A stretch of 64,000 nt of DNA from Bacillota bacterium (GCA_017577945.1 PKQS01000007.1:186001-250000); one strand, 5' to 3'. Shown: positions 16,260-27,193, counted from the stretch's first letter. The notes: generated by a model not told the origin, from the sequence alone. Numbers and translations: made by a program.

Positions 16260-16994
16260 ATGAACTTGTTCAAGGCGTTTATCCGTGACGTGCAAGCCGC
16301 GCTGGAGCGGGATCCGGCGGCCCGCAACTGGCTGGAGGTCGTGCTCTTGTATCCGGGCGTGCACGCGCTGTTCTGGCATCGCGTCGCCCACGCCCTCTGG
16401 CGGCGGCGGCTGTACTTCATCGCGCGCCTCATCTCGCACATCAACCGCTTCTTCACGGGCATCGAAATCCACCCGGCGGCCGTCATCGGCCCGGGTTGTT
16501 TCATCGACCACGGCATGGGCGTCGTCATCGGCGAGACCGCGGAGCTGGGCGAAAACGTGACGCTCTATCAAGGCGTGGTGCTGGGCGGCACGGGCAAGGA
16601 GCGGGGCAAGCGCCATCCGACCATCGGCAACAACGTGGTCATCGCCGCAGGGGCGAAAGTGCTGGGTTCGTTCAAGGTGGGCGATAACGCGCGCATCGGC
16701 GCGGGCTCGGTCGTCTTGTCGGAAGTGCCGCCGAATTCGACGGTGGTCGGCGTGCCGGGCCGGGTCGTTCGGCAGGACGGCCGCAAGGTGGAGGCAATTA
16801 ATTTGGATCACGCGGACTTGCCGGATCCGCTGGAGAAAGTGCTGAGGGCCATGGCTGAGCAGATTGAGCGGCTGGAGGCTCGGGTGCGGGAACTGGAGGC
16901 GCGCGAGCGGGAGCGCGCCGAGCGGGAGCGGCTTTTGCACGGCCGCGAACTGGCCCGGCCGACGCTGGCGGCGTCGGAGGCCGGCGAGCAGTAG
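16260..16994 (+). CDS. cysE: serine O-acetyltransferase
   Basis: 244 residues from ATG 16260 with GGGAGGTG upstream. The helical N-terminal region is followed by the left-handed beta-helix: [39 protein letters not shown], and the acetyl-CoA loop [15 protein letters not shown]. It makes O-acetylserine, the precursor of cysteine. An extra coiled-coil-like tail rich in E and R (about 195-230) follows the beta-helix; its role is unknown. First gene after the T-box, 13 bp before cysS. Confidence 0.96.
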   Translation: MNLFKAFIRDVQAALERDPAARNWLEVVLLYPGVHALFWHRVAHALWRRRLYFIARLISHINRFFTGIEIHPAAVIGPGCFIDHGMGVVIGETAELGENVTLYQGVVLGGTGKERGKRHPTIGNNVVIAAGAKVLGSFKVGDNARIGAGSVVLSEVPPNSTVVGVPGRVVRQDGRKVEAINLDHADLPDPLEKVLRAMAEQIERLEARVRELEARERERAERERLLHGRELARPTLAASEAGEQ

Positions 16995-17007
16995 GAGGAG
17001 TGGCGCA

Positions 17008-18585
<1,578 letters not shown>

Positions 18586-18618
18586 GGGCTGGACAGTTCG
18601 CGAGGATTTGCACCGGCG

Positions 18619-19041
18619 ATGGACGAGCAGTTTCCGGGTCCCTTGCACTTGGCGTACTTGGGCGACGCGGTGTGGGAGCTGCACGTGAGGAGGACGCTGC
18701 TGCGCGGCGGCCCGGTCCGCATGGACGAGGTGCACCGGCGGGCCGTCGGCGCGGTGCAAGCGGCGGCGCAGGCGGCGGCGCTGCACCGGATCGAGCCGTT
18801 CCTCACCGAGGAAGAAAAAGAGGTGGCCCGGCGGGGGCGCAACGCGAAGAGCTCGCCGCCGCGGGGCGTCGACCCCGTGGATTACCGCTACAGCACGGCG
18901 TTCGAGTGCTTGCTGGGGTATTTGTATTACACGGGGCGGATGGAGCGGCTGCGCGAGGTATTGCGGCTGGCCGACGACGCGCTGGGTGTGGCGGAGAGCG
19001 GCCCAGCCGACCGAGAAGGGGTTGGACGCCGTGAAACGTGA
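18619..19041 (+). CDS. mrnC: Mini-ribonuclease III
   Basis: 140 residues, the usual size. It is an RNase III catalytic domain without a dsRNA-binding domain: LAYLGDAVWELHVR has the signature acidic residue, and DYRYSTAFECLLGYLYYTGR the second acidic motif. It matures 23S rRNA in Bacillus. It lies between cysS and rlmB exactly as there. Its last 11 bases overlap the start of rlmB. Confidence 0.93.
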   Translation: MDEQFPGPLHLAYLGDAVWELHVRRTLLRGGPVRMDEVHRRAVGAVQAAAQAAALHRIEPFLTEEEKEVARRGRNAKSSPPRGVDPVDYRYSTAFECLLGYLYYTGRMERLREVLRLADDALGVAESGPADREGVGRRET

Positions 19042-19819
19042 GCAGGAGCCGCGGGACGGCGAAAAAGACGTGATCGCCGGGCGCAACCCAGTGCTGGAGG
19101 CGCTGCGAGCGGGGCGGCCCGTGGAGCGGGTATACGTGGCCAAGGGAGCAAGCGGGACGGCGCTGGCGGAAATTGTGGAGCTGGCCCGCAGGCGGGGCGT
19201 GACGGTGCAGTTCGACGAGCGACGGCGGCTGGATCGGCTTGCCGGGGGTGTGGTTCACCAGGGCGTGGTGGCCGTGGCGGCCCCGGTGCCGTACTCGACG
19301 GTGGACGCCATGCTCGCGCAGGCCCGCGCCCGGGGAGAAGACCCGCTGCTGCTGGCGCTGGACGAAGTGCAGGACCCGCACAATCTCGGGTCGCTGCTGC
19401 GCTCGGTGGACGGCGTGGGAGGACACGGCGTCATCGTGCCGAAGCGACGTTCGGCGGGCCTGACGATGACGGTGGCGCGCACGTCGGCGGGCGCGGTGGA
19501 GTACGTGCCGGTCGCGCAAGTGTCCAATCTGGTGCAGACGTTGTCGGAGCTGAAAGAGCAAGGGCTGTGGGTCGTCGGTGCGGACATGGCGGGCGAAAAG
19601 GAATTGTGGGACGCCGACCTGACGGGCCCGCTCGTCATCGTCGTCGGCGGAGAAGGCAAGGGCCTCGGCCGGCTGACGCGCGAGACGTGTGATTTCCTGG
19701 TGCGCATTCCGATGCGCGGCCGCATCAATTCGCTCAACGCGTCCGTCGCGGGGGCGATTCTTCTATTCGAAGTTTTCCGACAGCGGAGAGGATCCGGCCG
19801 CGACCCGCTCGGAGGTTGA
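19031..19819 (+). CDS. rlmB: 23S rRNA 2'-O-methyltransferase, SpoU/TrmH family (RlmB-like)
   Basis: 262 residues from GTG 19031, which has GAAGGGG 9 bases upstream and overlaps mrnC; a longer frame from 18986 is less likely. A short substrate-binding domain (DVIAGRNPVLEALRAG) precedes the SPOUT knot: LDEVQDPHNLGSLLRSVD, VVGGEGKGLGRL and IPMRGRINSLNASVA are the three family motifs. Probably methylates a guanosine of the 23S P-loop. Bacillus YacO occupies this place. The yacP gene that follows it in Bacillus is absent. Confidence 0.93.
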   Translation: MKREQEPRDGEKDVIAGRNPVLEALRAGRPVERVYVAKGASGTALAEIVELARRRGVTVQFDERRRLDRLAGGVVHQGVVAVAAPVPYSTVDAMLAQARARGEDPLLLALDEVQDPHNLGSLLRSVDGVGGHGVIVPKRRSAGLTMTVARTSAGAVEYVPVAQVSNLVQTLSELKEQGLWVVGADMAGEKELWDADLTGPLVIVVGGEGKGLGRLTRETCDFLVRIPMRGRINSLNASVAGAILLFEVFRQRRGSGRDPLGG

Positions 19820-19844
19820 TTTCGAGACTCCCGTTGTTTATAAT
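19816..19844 (+). promoter_or_regulatory. sigH promoter
   Basis: -35 TTGATT (19816-19821, overlapping the rlmB stop), 17-bp spacer, -10 TATAAT (19839-19844). This gives sigH a separate transcript with a leader of about 150 nt. Confidence 0.8.
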
Positions 19845-19852
19845 GTCGTTAG

Positions 19853-19895
19853 ATTTCGAGCCTACGGAGCGTATTCCTGCCGGCAGGCTCGAAAT
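19853..19895 (+). promoter_or_regulatory. 11-bp hairpin at the 5' end of the sigH leader
   Basis: Perfect arms ATTTCGAGCCT (19853-19863) and AGGCTCGAAAT (19885-19895) with a 21-nt loop, beginning a few bases after the predicted start. There is no T-tract. Possible roles are RNA stability or a protein-binding site. Confidence 0.55.
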
Positions 19896-20000
19896 GGGTG
19901 CAATCTTTTTGCGCGTTCTTCTTCAACAACCTACAGGCTGGCGCAGCTCGCTCAAGGACGGCGATCGGTCTCAATCTCACTTCCGGCGGAGGCGATATTT

Positions 20001-20657
20001 GTGGGCGCATCGGCCGAACGTTCGGCGTACCGCGTGTATGAGCAGCTGGAGGACGAGCAGGTCGTCGAATTCGCCCGTGAGGGAGACCAGGTCGCACTCG
20101 AATATCTGATTACCAAATACCGCAATTTCGTCCGTGCGAAAGCGCGGAGTTATTTTTTGATTGGCGCGGACCGGGAAGACATTATACAGGAAGGCATGAT
20201 CGGGCTCTACAAAGCCATTCGCGACTTCCGGCCGGACAAGCTTGCTTCCTTTCGCGCCTTCGCTGAGCTGTGCATTACCCGCCAGATCATCACCGCCATC
20301 AAGACGGCCACCCGGCAGAAGCACATCCCGCTCAACTCCTACGTGTCGCTGAACAAGCCGATTTACGACGAAGAGTCGGACCGGACGCTGATGGACATCA
20401 TCCACGGCAACAAGGTAAGCGACCCGGAGGAGCTGGTCATCAGCCGCGAGGAGTACCTGGACATCGAAAAGCGGATGAGCGAGTTTCTGAGCGACTTGGA
20501 GCGGCAAGTGCTCATGTACTACCTTGAAGGCAAGTCGTATCAGGAAATCGCGGACCATCTGAACCGCCACGTGAAGTCCATCGACAACGCGCTGCAGCGA
20601 GTGAAGCGGAAGCTGGAGCGGTACCTGGAGCGGCGGGAGCGGGAAAGCCGCTGGTAA
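20001..20657 (+). CDS. sigH: RNA polymerase sigma-H factor (stationary phase / sporulation)
   Basis: 218 residues from GTG 20001, with GGAGG 8 bases upstream; the frame continues upstream into rlmB without a better start. Length equals Bacillus SigH. Region 2 is intact: EYLITKYRNFVRAKARSYFLIGADREDIIQEGMIGLYKAIRDF, written here only to locate it between residues 37 and 78. Region 4 has SYQEIADHLNRHVKSIDNALQRVKRKLERYL as its helix-turn-helix, near 178-210. It directs early sporulation and stationary-phase genes. Own promoter, hairpin leader and terminator. Confidence 0.95.
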   Translation: MGASAERSAYRVYEQLEDEQVVEFAREGDQVALEYLITKYRNFVRAKARSYFLIGADREDIIQEGMIGLYKAIRDFRPDKLASFRAFAELCITRQIITAIKTATRQKHIPLNSYVSLNKPIYDEESDRTLMDIIHGNKVSDPEELVISREEYLDIEKRMSEFLSDLERQVLMYYLEGKSYQEIADHLNRHVKSIDNALQRVKRKLERYLERRERESRW

Positions 20658-20760
20658 GGCGCCGCAGAGCCGATGCGCCGCCGGCACGCGTGGGCCGGAG
20701 TTGCAACGGGCCTCGGAAGCCGAAGAAGGCGCCAGCGCGAGGGGCGGAACCGGGCGTCTC

Positions 20761-20790
20761 AGCGCGGCGAAACGCCGCGCTTTCTTTTTT
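20761..20790 (+). terminator. terminator after sigH
   Basis: A 9-bp stem AGCGCGGCG / CGCCGCGCT with AAA loop, then TTTCTTTTTT. Bases 20658-20760 hold nothing else recognisable. Confidence 0.9.
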
Positions 20791-20851
20791 CGTCGCGCTT
20801 TTCGCTGCCGACGGCGCCAAGGAGAAGCGAGCAAGCGGCTGGCAGCGCCCC

Positions 20852-20880
20852 TGGACAGCGCGGCCGGTTCACGTTAAAAT
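20852..20880 (+). promoter_or_regulatory. promoter of the first tRNA-Thr
   Basis: TGGACA (20852-20857), 17-bp spacer, TAAAAT (20875-20880), 44 bp before the tRNA. Confidence 0.7.
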
Positions 20881-20923
20881 ACACAATGTCGATTTTCCGT
20901 GGGTCGGGCGGATGAGCTGGCGG

Positions 20924-20998
20924 GCTGGGGTAGCTCAATGGCAGAGCAATCGCCTTGTAAGCGATAGGTTGTGGGTTCGAGTCCCATCCCCAGCTCCA
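20924..20998 (+). tRNA. tRNA-Thr (anticodon TGT)
   Basis: A 75-nt cloverleaf: acceptor GCTGGGG / CCCCAGC, anticodon arm ATCGC-CTTGTAA-GCGAT, TTCGAGT T-loop, discriminator T and genomically encoded CCA. Confidence 0.97.
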
Positions 20999-21069
20999 GG
21001 TTGCGACGAACGAAACAGGCGCTGCGCAGCCGGCCGCACGCAGCCGGCGAGCGGAGGCCGGCCTTCGCC

Positions 21070-21098
21070 TTGACGGCGAAGGTGGAAGGCGCTATAAT
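21070..21098 (+). promoter_or_regulatory. promoter of the tRNA-Tyr/fMet/Thr group
   Basis: TTGACG (21070-21075), 17-bp spacer, TATAAT (21093-21098), about 70 bp before tRNA-Tyr. So the first tRNA-Thr and the other three can be transcribed separately. Confidence 0.85.
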
Positions 21099-21169
21099 TA
21101 TCGGTGCGCCGAGTCGTAGAGGCGGCTGGATCCGCCGAAGCGAGCAGGCGCACGGACAAGTGCATACGT

Positions 21170-21254
21170 GGAGGGGTACCCAAGCGGCCAACGGGAGCAG
21201 ACTGTAAATCTGCCGGCGAAGCCTTCGTAGGTTCGAATCCTACCCCCTCCACCA
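21170..21254 (+). tRNA. tRNA-Tyr (anticodon GTA)
   Basis: An 85-nt class II tRNA with long variable arm; acceptor GGAGGGG / CCCCTCC, anticodon arm GCAGA-CTGTAAA-TCTGC, TTCGAAT T-loop, encoded ACCA end. Confidence 0.97.
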
Positions 21255-21259
21255 ATCGA

Positions 21260-21334
21260 CGCGGGGTGGAGCAACGGTAGCTCGTCGGGCTCATAATCCG
21301 AAGGTTGCAGGTTCGAATCCTGCCCCCGCAACCA
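21260..21334 (+). tRNA. initiator tRNA-fMet (anticodon CAT)
   Basis: A 75-nt tRNA including CCA. Initiator marks: C1 opposite A72 (acceptor CGCGGGG / CCCCGCA), A11:T24 in the D stem, and consecutive G29-G31 in the anticodon stem TCGGG-CTCATAA-TCCGA. The third pair is G31-T39 (G-U in RNA) instead of the usual G-C. It lies 5 bp after tRNA-Tyr and 1 bp before tRNA-Thr. Confidence 0.95.
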
Positions 21335-21335
21335 A

Positions 21336-21411
21336 GCCCGCATAGCTCAGGCGGTAGAGCGCTTCCATGGTAAGGAAGAGGCCACCGGTTCAAATCCGGT
21401 TGCGGGCTCCA
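21336..21411 (+). tRNA. tRNA-Thr (anticodon GGT)
   Basis: A 76-nt tRNA: acceptor GCCCGCA / TGCGGGC, anticodon arm CTTCC-ATGGTAA-GGAAG, TTCAAAT T-loop, encoded CCA. Confidence 0.97.
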
Positions 21412-21416
21412 GCAGC

Positions 21417-21446
21417 AGCTCCGGAACACCGTTCCGGAGCTTTTTC
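21417..21446 (+). terminator. terminator between the tRNA cluster and tuf
   Basis: A perfect 11-bp stem (21417-21427 with 21431-21441, 3-nt loop) followed by TTTTTC. Confidence 0.9.
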
Positions 21447-21734
21447 TTTGCTTGGCCGCGGGGCGTCGTGGCGGGGCATGCGCTTCGCTGCGACGCCTGC
21501 CGTTGGTTTTCCCATCCGCACCTTGGGTGGCGGCGCCGTACCGTGGGCGGCTCCCGGGGGCCGGGCCAACCCGGAAAAACGGGCCGGACGGCTCCTTGCG
21601 GGCTTCGCGGCCGGAAAGTTATGTGCGCTACGGAAGGAAAAAGATAAGAGGCAGAGAATAACACTACCCGAAGTTGGCCAGGACGAGCGCATTTTCGCCC
21701 TTTGCGGGCGCACCGTTGCAAAAGGGGTGTAGAC
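21447..21734 (+). other. 288-bp structured leader of the first tuf
   Basis: No strong promoter is visible; the best candidate is TTGCGG (21596) with TTATGT (21619). Several GC hairpins occur, for example CCGGG-CCAA-CCCGG near 21561-21574 and GCCC-TTTGC-GGGC near 21700. AAAGGGG lies just before the tuf ATG. It may be a regulatory leader. Confidence 0.4.
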
Positions 21735-22934
<1,200 letters not shown>

Positions 22935-22995
22935 CCGGCTCCGGGTAGACCCGGAGACCTCCGGGCGCGGGTCTTGACCCCCGAGCGCGGGAGTG

Positions 22996-23018
22996 GACCC
23001 CCGAGCGGGGGTCTTTTC
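22996..23018 (+). terminator. terminator after tuf copy 1
   Basis: Stem GACCCCC / GGGGGTC with GAGC loop, then TTTTC. A second hairpin (CTCCGGGT / ACCCGGAG) lies just upstream at about 22938-22955. Confidence 0.8.
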
Positions 23019-23019
23019 G

Positions 23020-23048
23020 TTGACACCCTTGACGGGGTGTGATAAAGT
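23020..23048 (+). promoter_or_regulatory. promoter of rpmG-secE-nusG
   Basis: TTGACA (23020-23025), 17-bp spacer, TAAAGT (23043-23048), immediately after the terminator. Confidence 0.75.
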
Positions 23049-23106
23049 GAACAAGTGGCTTTTTGGGTTGATTGGGTAATCTCTGAGTGAGCGGAGGTGG
23101 CCGCAG

Positions 23107-23256
23107 GTGCGTGTCGGCATCACGTTGGAGTGCACGGAATGCAAGGAGCGCAACTACCGCACCACCAAGAACCGCCGCAACGATCCGGATCGGCTCGAAC
23201 TGCGGAAATACTGCAAACGTTGCCGCAAGCACACTTTACACCGGGAGACCCGTTAA
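23107..23256 (+). CDS. rpmG: 50S ribosomal protein L33
   Basis: 49 residues from GTG 23107 ([17 protein letters not shown]), with GGAGGTGG upstream. Two Cys-x2-Cys pairs (ECTEC and YCKRC) make this the zinc-binding form. It occupies its usual place before secE. Confidence 0.95.
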   Translation: MRVGITLECTECKERNYRTTKNRRNDPDRLELRKYCKRCRKHTLHRETR

Positions 23257-23317
23257 ACTATAATGTGTGTGCGTTTTGCGGGCGTCCGCTGCAGTCGGCA
23301 AGGGATGTGACAAGACG

Positions 23318-23554
23318 ATGGCTGTGCCTACGAAAACGGGCAGTGCGACGAACCAATCGTTTCCGGCCCGCATCGGTCGGTATTTCCGCGAGGTGCGCAG
23401 CGAGCTGCGCAAGGTCGTGTGGCCGACCCGCCAAGAACTGCTGACGTACACCGTCGTCGTGCTGGTGACGGTGGCCATCGTGTCGCTGTTTCTTGGGGTC
23501 GTAGACATCGCCGTGTCCGAGCTGCTGACCCTGCTCGCCGGGCTTGGGAGGTGA
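23318..23554 (+). CDS. secE: preprotein translocase subunit SecE
   Basis: 78 residues from ATG 23318. A short soluble N-terminus with the conserved amphipathic region YFREVRSELRKVVWPTRQEL is followed by one membrane helix (about 46-68), the minimal Gram-positive SecE form. It clamps SecY, whose gene is at 48209. The SD (AAGGGA) is 12 bases from the ATG, rather far. Confidence 0.95.
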   Translation: MAVPTKTGSATNQSFPARIGRYFREVRSELRKVVWPTRQELLTYTVVVLVTVAIVSLFLGVVDIAVSELLTLLAGLGR

Positions 23555-23590
23555 CGAGTCGGCGGTCCAGCGGACCGCGGCTCTCGGCTC

Positions 23591-24220
23591 ATGATGGATG
23601 AGAGTCGGTTCAATGACGCCGCGCAAGCGCCCGCTGCGGAGGAGCCGCAGGTGGCCAACGCTTCGGATCATGAGGACGCATCTCCCGACGTGCCTGGCAA
23701 GCGCTGGTACGTCATACATACGTATTCGGGCTACGAAAACAAGGTGAAGGCCAATCTCGAACGTCGGGTCCAGTCCATGGATATGCAGGACAAGATTTTT
23801 CGCGTCATGGTCCCGACGGAAGAAGAGATTGACTTCAAAGACGGCAAGAAGCGCATCGTCAAGAAAAAGATCTTCCCCGGCTACGTGCTGGTGGAGATGA
23901 TCCTCAGCGACGATTCATGGTACGTGGTGCGCAATACACCCGGCGTCACCGGCTTCGTCGGCGCCGGCAACCGGCCCATTCCGCTGGACGAGTCCGAAGT
24001 GAAGGCGATCCTGAGGCAGATGGGCGTCGACGAGCCGCGGCCGCGGGTCGCTTTCGAGCCAGGCATGGAGGTGCGCGTCGTCTCGGGTCCGTTCAGCGGC
24101 TTCACCGGCGTCGTGGAAGAGGTCAACCTGGAACGGGGTCGGCTGCGCGTCATCCTGTCGATGTTCGGCCGCGAGACGCCCGTGGAGTTCGAGTTCAGCC
24201 AAGTGGAAAAGATCAGCTGA
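23591..24220 (+). CDS. nusG: transcription termination/antitermination factor NusG
   Basis: 209 residues. An acidic N-terminal extension of about 35 residues precedes the NGN domain (KRWYVIHTYSGYENKVKANL) and the C-terminal KOW domain (VRVVSGPFSGFTGVVEEVN). It binds the RNAP clamp helices and affects pausing and coupling to ribosomes. The SD before the ATG is weak, so the start may be 23591 or the next codon, 23594. Confidence 0.95.
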   Translation: MMDESRFNDAAQAPAAEEPQVANASDHEDASPDVPGKRWYVIHTYSGYENKVKANLERRVQSMDMQDKIFRVMVPTEEEIDFKDGKKRIVKKKIFPGYVLVEMILSDDSWYVVRNTPGVTGFVGAGNRPIPLDESEVKAILRQMGVDEPRPRVAFEPGMEVRVVSGPFSGFTGVVEEVNLERGRLRVILSMFGRETPVEFEFSQVEKIS

Positions 24221-24287
24221 CGCCCGCGCCCTGGCTTTGTTCGCCGGCGACGGCGCTCGCCGGCCATGAAGAACGAGGTGGAACGGA

Positions 24288-24713
24288 ATGGCGAAGAAGG
24301 TCACTGCGATCGTCAAGCTGCAGCTTCCCGCCGGCAAGGCGACGCCGGCGCCGCCCGTTGGCCCTGCGCTCGGCCAGCACGGGGTCAACATCATGGAGTT
24401 CTGCAAGAGCTTCAACGAGCGGACGGCCAACCAGGTCGGCACTATCATTCCGGTCGAGATTACGATCTACGAAGACCGCTCGTTTACGTTCATCACCAAG
24501 ACGCCGCCGGCGGCCGTGCTGATCAAGCAGGCTCTCGGCATCGAGAAAGGCTCTCCGGCGCCGCACTCCCAGAAGGTGGGCACCATCAGCCGGGCGAAGA
24601 TTCGCGAGATCGCCGCGCTGAAGCTGCCGGACCTCAACTGCTACGATCTGGACGCGGCGGAGCGGATTATCGCCGGCACGGCCCGCAGCATGGGCGTCGT
24701 CATCACCGACTGA
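24288..24713 (+). CDS. rplK: 50S ribosomal protein L11
   Basis: 141 residues from ATG 24288. [23 protein letters not shown] is the hallmark N-terminal proline-rich region that binds thiostrepton and the GTPase centre of 23S rRNA, and [11 protein letters not shown] closes the protein. A 7-bp GC hairpin (24243-24249 with 24258-24264) sits upstream and could be part of an L1 or L11 leader. Confidence 0.97.
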   Translation: MAKKVTAIVKLQLPAGKATPAPPVGPALGQHGVNIMEFCKSFNERTANQVGTIIPVEITIYEDRSFTFITKTPPAAVLIKQALGIEKGSPAPHSQKVGTISRAKIREIAALKLPDLNCYDLDAAERIIAGTARSMGVVITD

Positions 24714-24800
24714 CGCCGCCGCAGCAGCCCGCGGCGGGGTAGCGTAAAGACCGGTGGGAGGAGTCCTCGACTCCGCTCGAACCACAGGGAGGAAGCACAA

Positions 24801-25514
24801 GTGGCACGCAGAGGCAAGTCCTACCTGGAAAAGGCCAAGCTGGTCGATCGAAGCAAACTGTATAGCCCTTCCGAGGCTCTGGCGCTGGTGAAGCAGACCG
24901 CCCGCGCCAAGTTTGACGAGACCGTCGAGGTGGCCCTGAAGCTGGGCGTTGATCCGCGCCACGCCGATCAGCAGGTGCGCGGCACCGTCGTGCTGCCGCA
25001 CGGCACGGGCCGGAAGGTTCGCGTCGCCGTGTTCGCCAAAGGCGAGAAGGCCCGCGAAGCGGAGCAGGCGGGTGCGGACATCGTCGGCGCCGAAGACCTG
25101 GTCGCGCAGATTGAGAAGGGCGAGATCAACTTCGACGTGGCCATCGCCACGCCCGACATGATGGGCATTGTGGGGCGGCTGGGCCGGATTCTGGGCCCGC
25201 GCGGCTTGATGCCCAACCCGCGCGCCGGCACCGTCACCTTCGAAATCGCCAAGGCGGTGCAGGAATTCAAGGCCGGCAAGGTCGAATTCCGGGTCAACAA
25301 AGAGGGCGGCATGCACGTGCCCATCGGCAAGGTGTCGTTTGACGTCAAGGCGCTGGAGGAAAACTTCCAGGCGCTGATGGAGGCGGTCATCAGGGCCCGG
25401 CCGGCCGCGGTGAAGGGCCAGTACATCCGTCGGGTGGCCGTGTCCGCCACGATGGGTCCGGGCATCCGGGTGAATCCGCAGGAAGCGGTGGCGTTCGTCG
25501 CCTCCGCCCGCTGA
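24801..25514 (+). CDS. rplA: 50S ribosomal protein L1
   Basis: 237 residues from GTG 24801, with AGGGAGGA upstream. [18 protein letters not shown] at the start and [15 protein letters not shown] in the middle are the family signatures. It binds the L1 stalk of 23S rRNA and, in other bacteria, represses its own operon by binding mRNA. Confidence 0.97.
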   Translation: MARRGKSYLEKAKLVDRSKLYSPSEALALVKQTARAKFDETVEVALKLGVDPRHADQQVRGTVVLPHGTGRKVRVAVFAKGEKAREAEQAGADIVGAEDLVAQIEKGEINFDVAIATPDMMGIVGRLGRILGPRGLMPNPRAGTVTFEIAKAVQEFKAGKVEFRVNKEGGMHVPIGKVSFDVKALEENFQALMEAVIRARPAAVKGQYIRRVAVSATMGPGIRVNPQEAVAFVASAR

Positions 25515-25550
25515 CGCCGCAGCGGCAAGGCGGGCGTGACAACCGCATAG

Positions 25551-25717
25551 TTCCACAACGGTTCGGCCGAAGACAGCCGGTGCCCTGCGGGGCGTAAAGA
25601 GCGTACGCTCGCCAGCCGAGGTCCGTCCGTCGTGCTTCGCAACGCGCAACAGCCAGGGCGCGCGTGAAGTGTGATGTCACGACCTCCGACCGGCGCGGGC
25701 CGGACCGGAGGTTTTTT
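25551..25717 (+). promoter_or_regulatory. ribosomal protein L10 leader with attenuator
   Basis: The rplA-rplJ spacer has the L10-leader signature GAAGACAGCCGGTGCC (25569-25584). A terminator-like hairpin follows: ACCTCCG (25682) with CGGAGGT, an inner CCGGC / GCCGG pair, and TTTTTT at 25712-25717. In Bacillus the L10(L12)4 complex binds such a leader and lowers rplJL expression by termination. Confidence 0.85.
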
Positions 25718-25779
25718 GTTGGCGCCGGCATCCGTGCCGGAGCGTGACAGCGATGTGCTCGCCGGAGGAGGTGATAGAA

Positions 25780-26304
25780 GTGCCCAAGCCCGAAAAGGTG
25801 GCCGCCGTGGCGAAGCTGCAGGAGGATTTGGCGGCGTCGCAGGCCGTGTTCGTTACCGACTTCCGCGGCTTGACGGTGGCGCAGTTGACGAAGCTGCGCC
25901 GCAAGCTGCGCGAGGCGGGCGCGGAGTACCGGGTCGTCAAGAATACGCTGGCTCGCCGAGCGGCGGATGAGGTAGGGGCGTCGGCGCTGAATCCGTTGCT
26001 GGTCGGGCCGACGGGCATGGCGTTCGCCAAGAAGGATCCGGTCGCGACGGCCAAGGTGCTGAACGAGTTCGTTAAGGAGACGAAAATCTTCCAGGTTCGC
26101 GGCGGCTTGCTGCAAGGCAAGCTGCTGACCCCGGAGGGCGTGCAGGCGCTGGCCGATTTGCCGCCGCGCGAGGTGCTGCTGGCGCAGGTGCTGGGCGGCC
26201 TGCAGGCGCCCATCTCCGGCTTGCTGTTCGTGCTGCAAGGCACGCTGCGCAAGCTCGTTTACGTGTTGGACGCTGTGCGTGAGAAGAAGGCGGCTGCAAG
26301 CTGA
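25780..26304 (+). CDS. rplJ: 50S ribosomal protein L10
   Basis: 174 residues from GTG 25780, with GGAGGAGGTGAT directly upstream; the frame opens at 25744 but that start has no SD. Conserved features are [25 protein letters not shown] in the N-terminal part and a C-terminal helix that holds L7/L12 dimers. Base of the ribosomal stalk and the likely ligand of the upstream leader. Confidence 0.96.
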   Translation: MPKPEKVAAVAKLQEDLAASQAVFVTDFRGLTVAQLTKLRRKLREAGAEYRVVKNTLARRAADEVGASALNPLLVGPTGMAFAKKDPVATAKVLNEFVKETKIFQVRGGLLQGKLLTPEGVQALADLPPREVLLAQVLGGLQAPISGLLFVLQGTLRKLVYVLDAVREKKAAAS

Positions 26305-26349
26305 CACGCTGCGTGAACGCACGAGAGGAAAACAAGGGAGGACCTAGCG

Positions 26350-26730
26350 ATGACCAAAGAGCAAATTCTTGAGGCTATCGGCAACATGACGGTGCTGGAA
26401 CTGGCCGAGCTGGTCAAGGCGCTGGAGGAGAAGTTCGGCGTGACCGCGGCCGCGCCCGTGGCCGTGGCGGCCGCTGCGCCGGCTGCCGCTGCCGCCGCGC
26501 CGGCGGAAGCCGAGGAGAAGACGGAGTTCGACGTCATCCTGACGTCGGCGGGCGCGAACAAGATCCAGGTCATCAAGGTCGTGCGCGAGCTCACGGGCCT
26601 GGGCCTCAAGGAGGCCAAGGACCTGGTGGACGGCGCTCCGAAGCCGGTCAAGCAGGGCATCAGCAAGGCGCAGGCCGAGGAGATCAAGGCCAAGCTGGAG
26701 CAGGCCGGCGCGACGGTGGAGATCAAGTAA
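26350..26730 (+). CDS. rplL: 50S ribosomal protein L7/L12
   Basis: 126 residues. N-terminal dimer domain, an Ala-rich hinge (about 35-55) and the C-terminal domain with [24 protein letters not shown], which recruits GTPase factors. Last gene of the rplKAJL set; a 463-bp gap to rpoB follows. Confidence 0.97.
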   Translation: MTKEQILEAIGNMTVLELAELVKALEEKFGVTAAAPVAVAAAAPAAAAAAPAEAEEKTEFDVILTSAGANKIQVIKVVRELTGLGLKEAKDLVDGAPKPVKQGISKAQAEEIKAKLEQAGATVEIK

Positions 26731-26762
26731 CGACGCGGCCGTCTGCGATCCGGCGGCTATGC

Positions 26763-26805
26763 GGCGGCCGCTGCGTCCCGCTTGGGGCGAGGAGCAGCGG
26801 CCGCC
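26763..26805 (+). other. 12-bp hairpin after rplL
   Basis: Perfect arms GGCGGCCGCTGC (26763-26774) and GCAGCGGCCGCC (26794-26805) with a 19-nt loop and no T-tract. It sits where Escherichia coli has the rplL-rpoB attenuator and RNase III site, so it may be a processing signal. Confidence 0.5.
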
Positions 26806-26903
26806 CGGCTGCGGCCGGCGCCAGGATATGGCGTCAGCGCCGTGCAAGACGGCCTTCCATATTGTTTCCACGCCCGGTAGATTTTCCCCCCCTCCACAGG
26901 ATA

Positions 26904-26932
26904 TTGACACCACGTAGGCCCCGTGGTACCAT
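26904..26932 (+). promoter_or_regulatory. rpoBC promoter
   Basis: -35 TTGACA (26904-26909), 17-bp spacer, extended -10 TGG-TACCAT (26927-26932). The leader is then about 255 nt. Confidence 0.85.
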
Positions 26933-26939
26933 ACGAAGG

Positions 26940-27193
26940 TGCTAAATGATCAAGATAGGTGGATTGTGCCCTGCGCGCTGAATTCCGCGCCAGACGACGC
27001 GCGGGCGGCCGCGCGGAATAGTCTTGGCAGCCTCTGGCAATTCCTATATATCGATGCATATTCCCCTCTGTTGCCAGCCCGATATGGACGTGAGGAGGGA
27101 AGGTCTCTTTTTCTTCAGGGATTGAGAGAAGGACCTGCTCGTCCTTGTCGTCTTTGTTTTTTTGCGCCCAGCCAGATTTAGTCGGAAGAGGTG
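26940..27193 (+). promoter_or_regulatory. long structured rpoB leader
   Basis: Contains a 9-bp stem ATTCCGCGC (26982-26990) / GCGCGGAAT (27011-27019) and, nearer the gene, AAGGAC / GTCCTT (27129-27146) followed ten bases later by a run of seven T. This could be an attenuator but the second stem is weak. No convincing leader peptide is present. Confidence 0.4.

Noticed and set aside
15662-16288. Frames on both strands across the T-box leader
   Set aside because: The region is a structured leader with terminator; the frames carry no conserved sequence and cross the hairpin.
27084-27125. 13-residue peptide frame in the rpoB leader as an attenuation leader peptide
   Set aside because: No SD before its ATG, and no run of codons that would explain amino-acid sensing.
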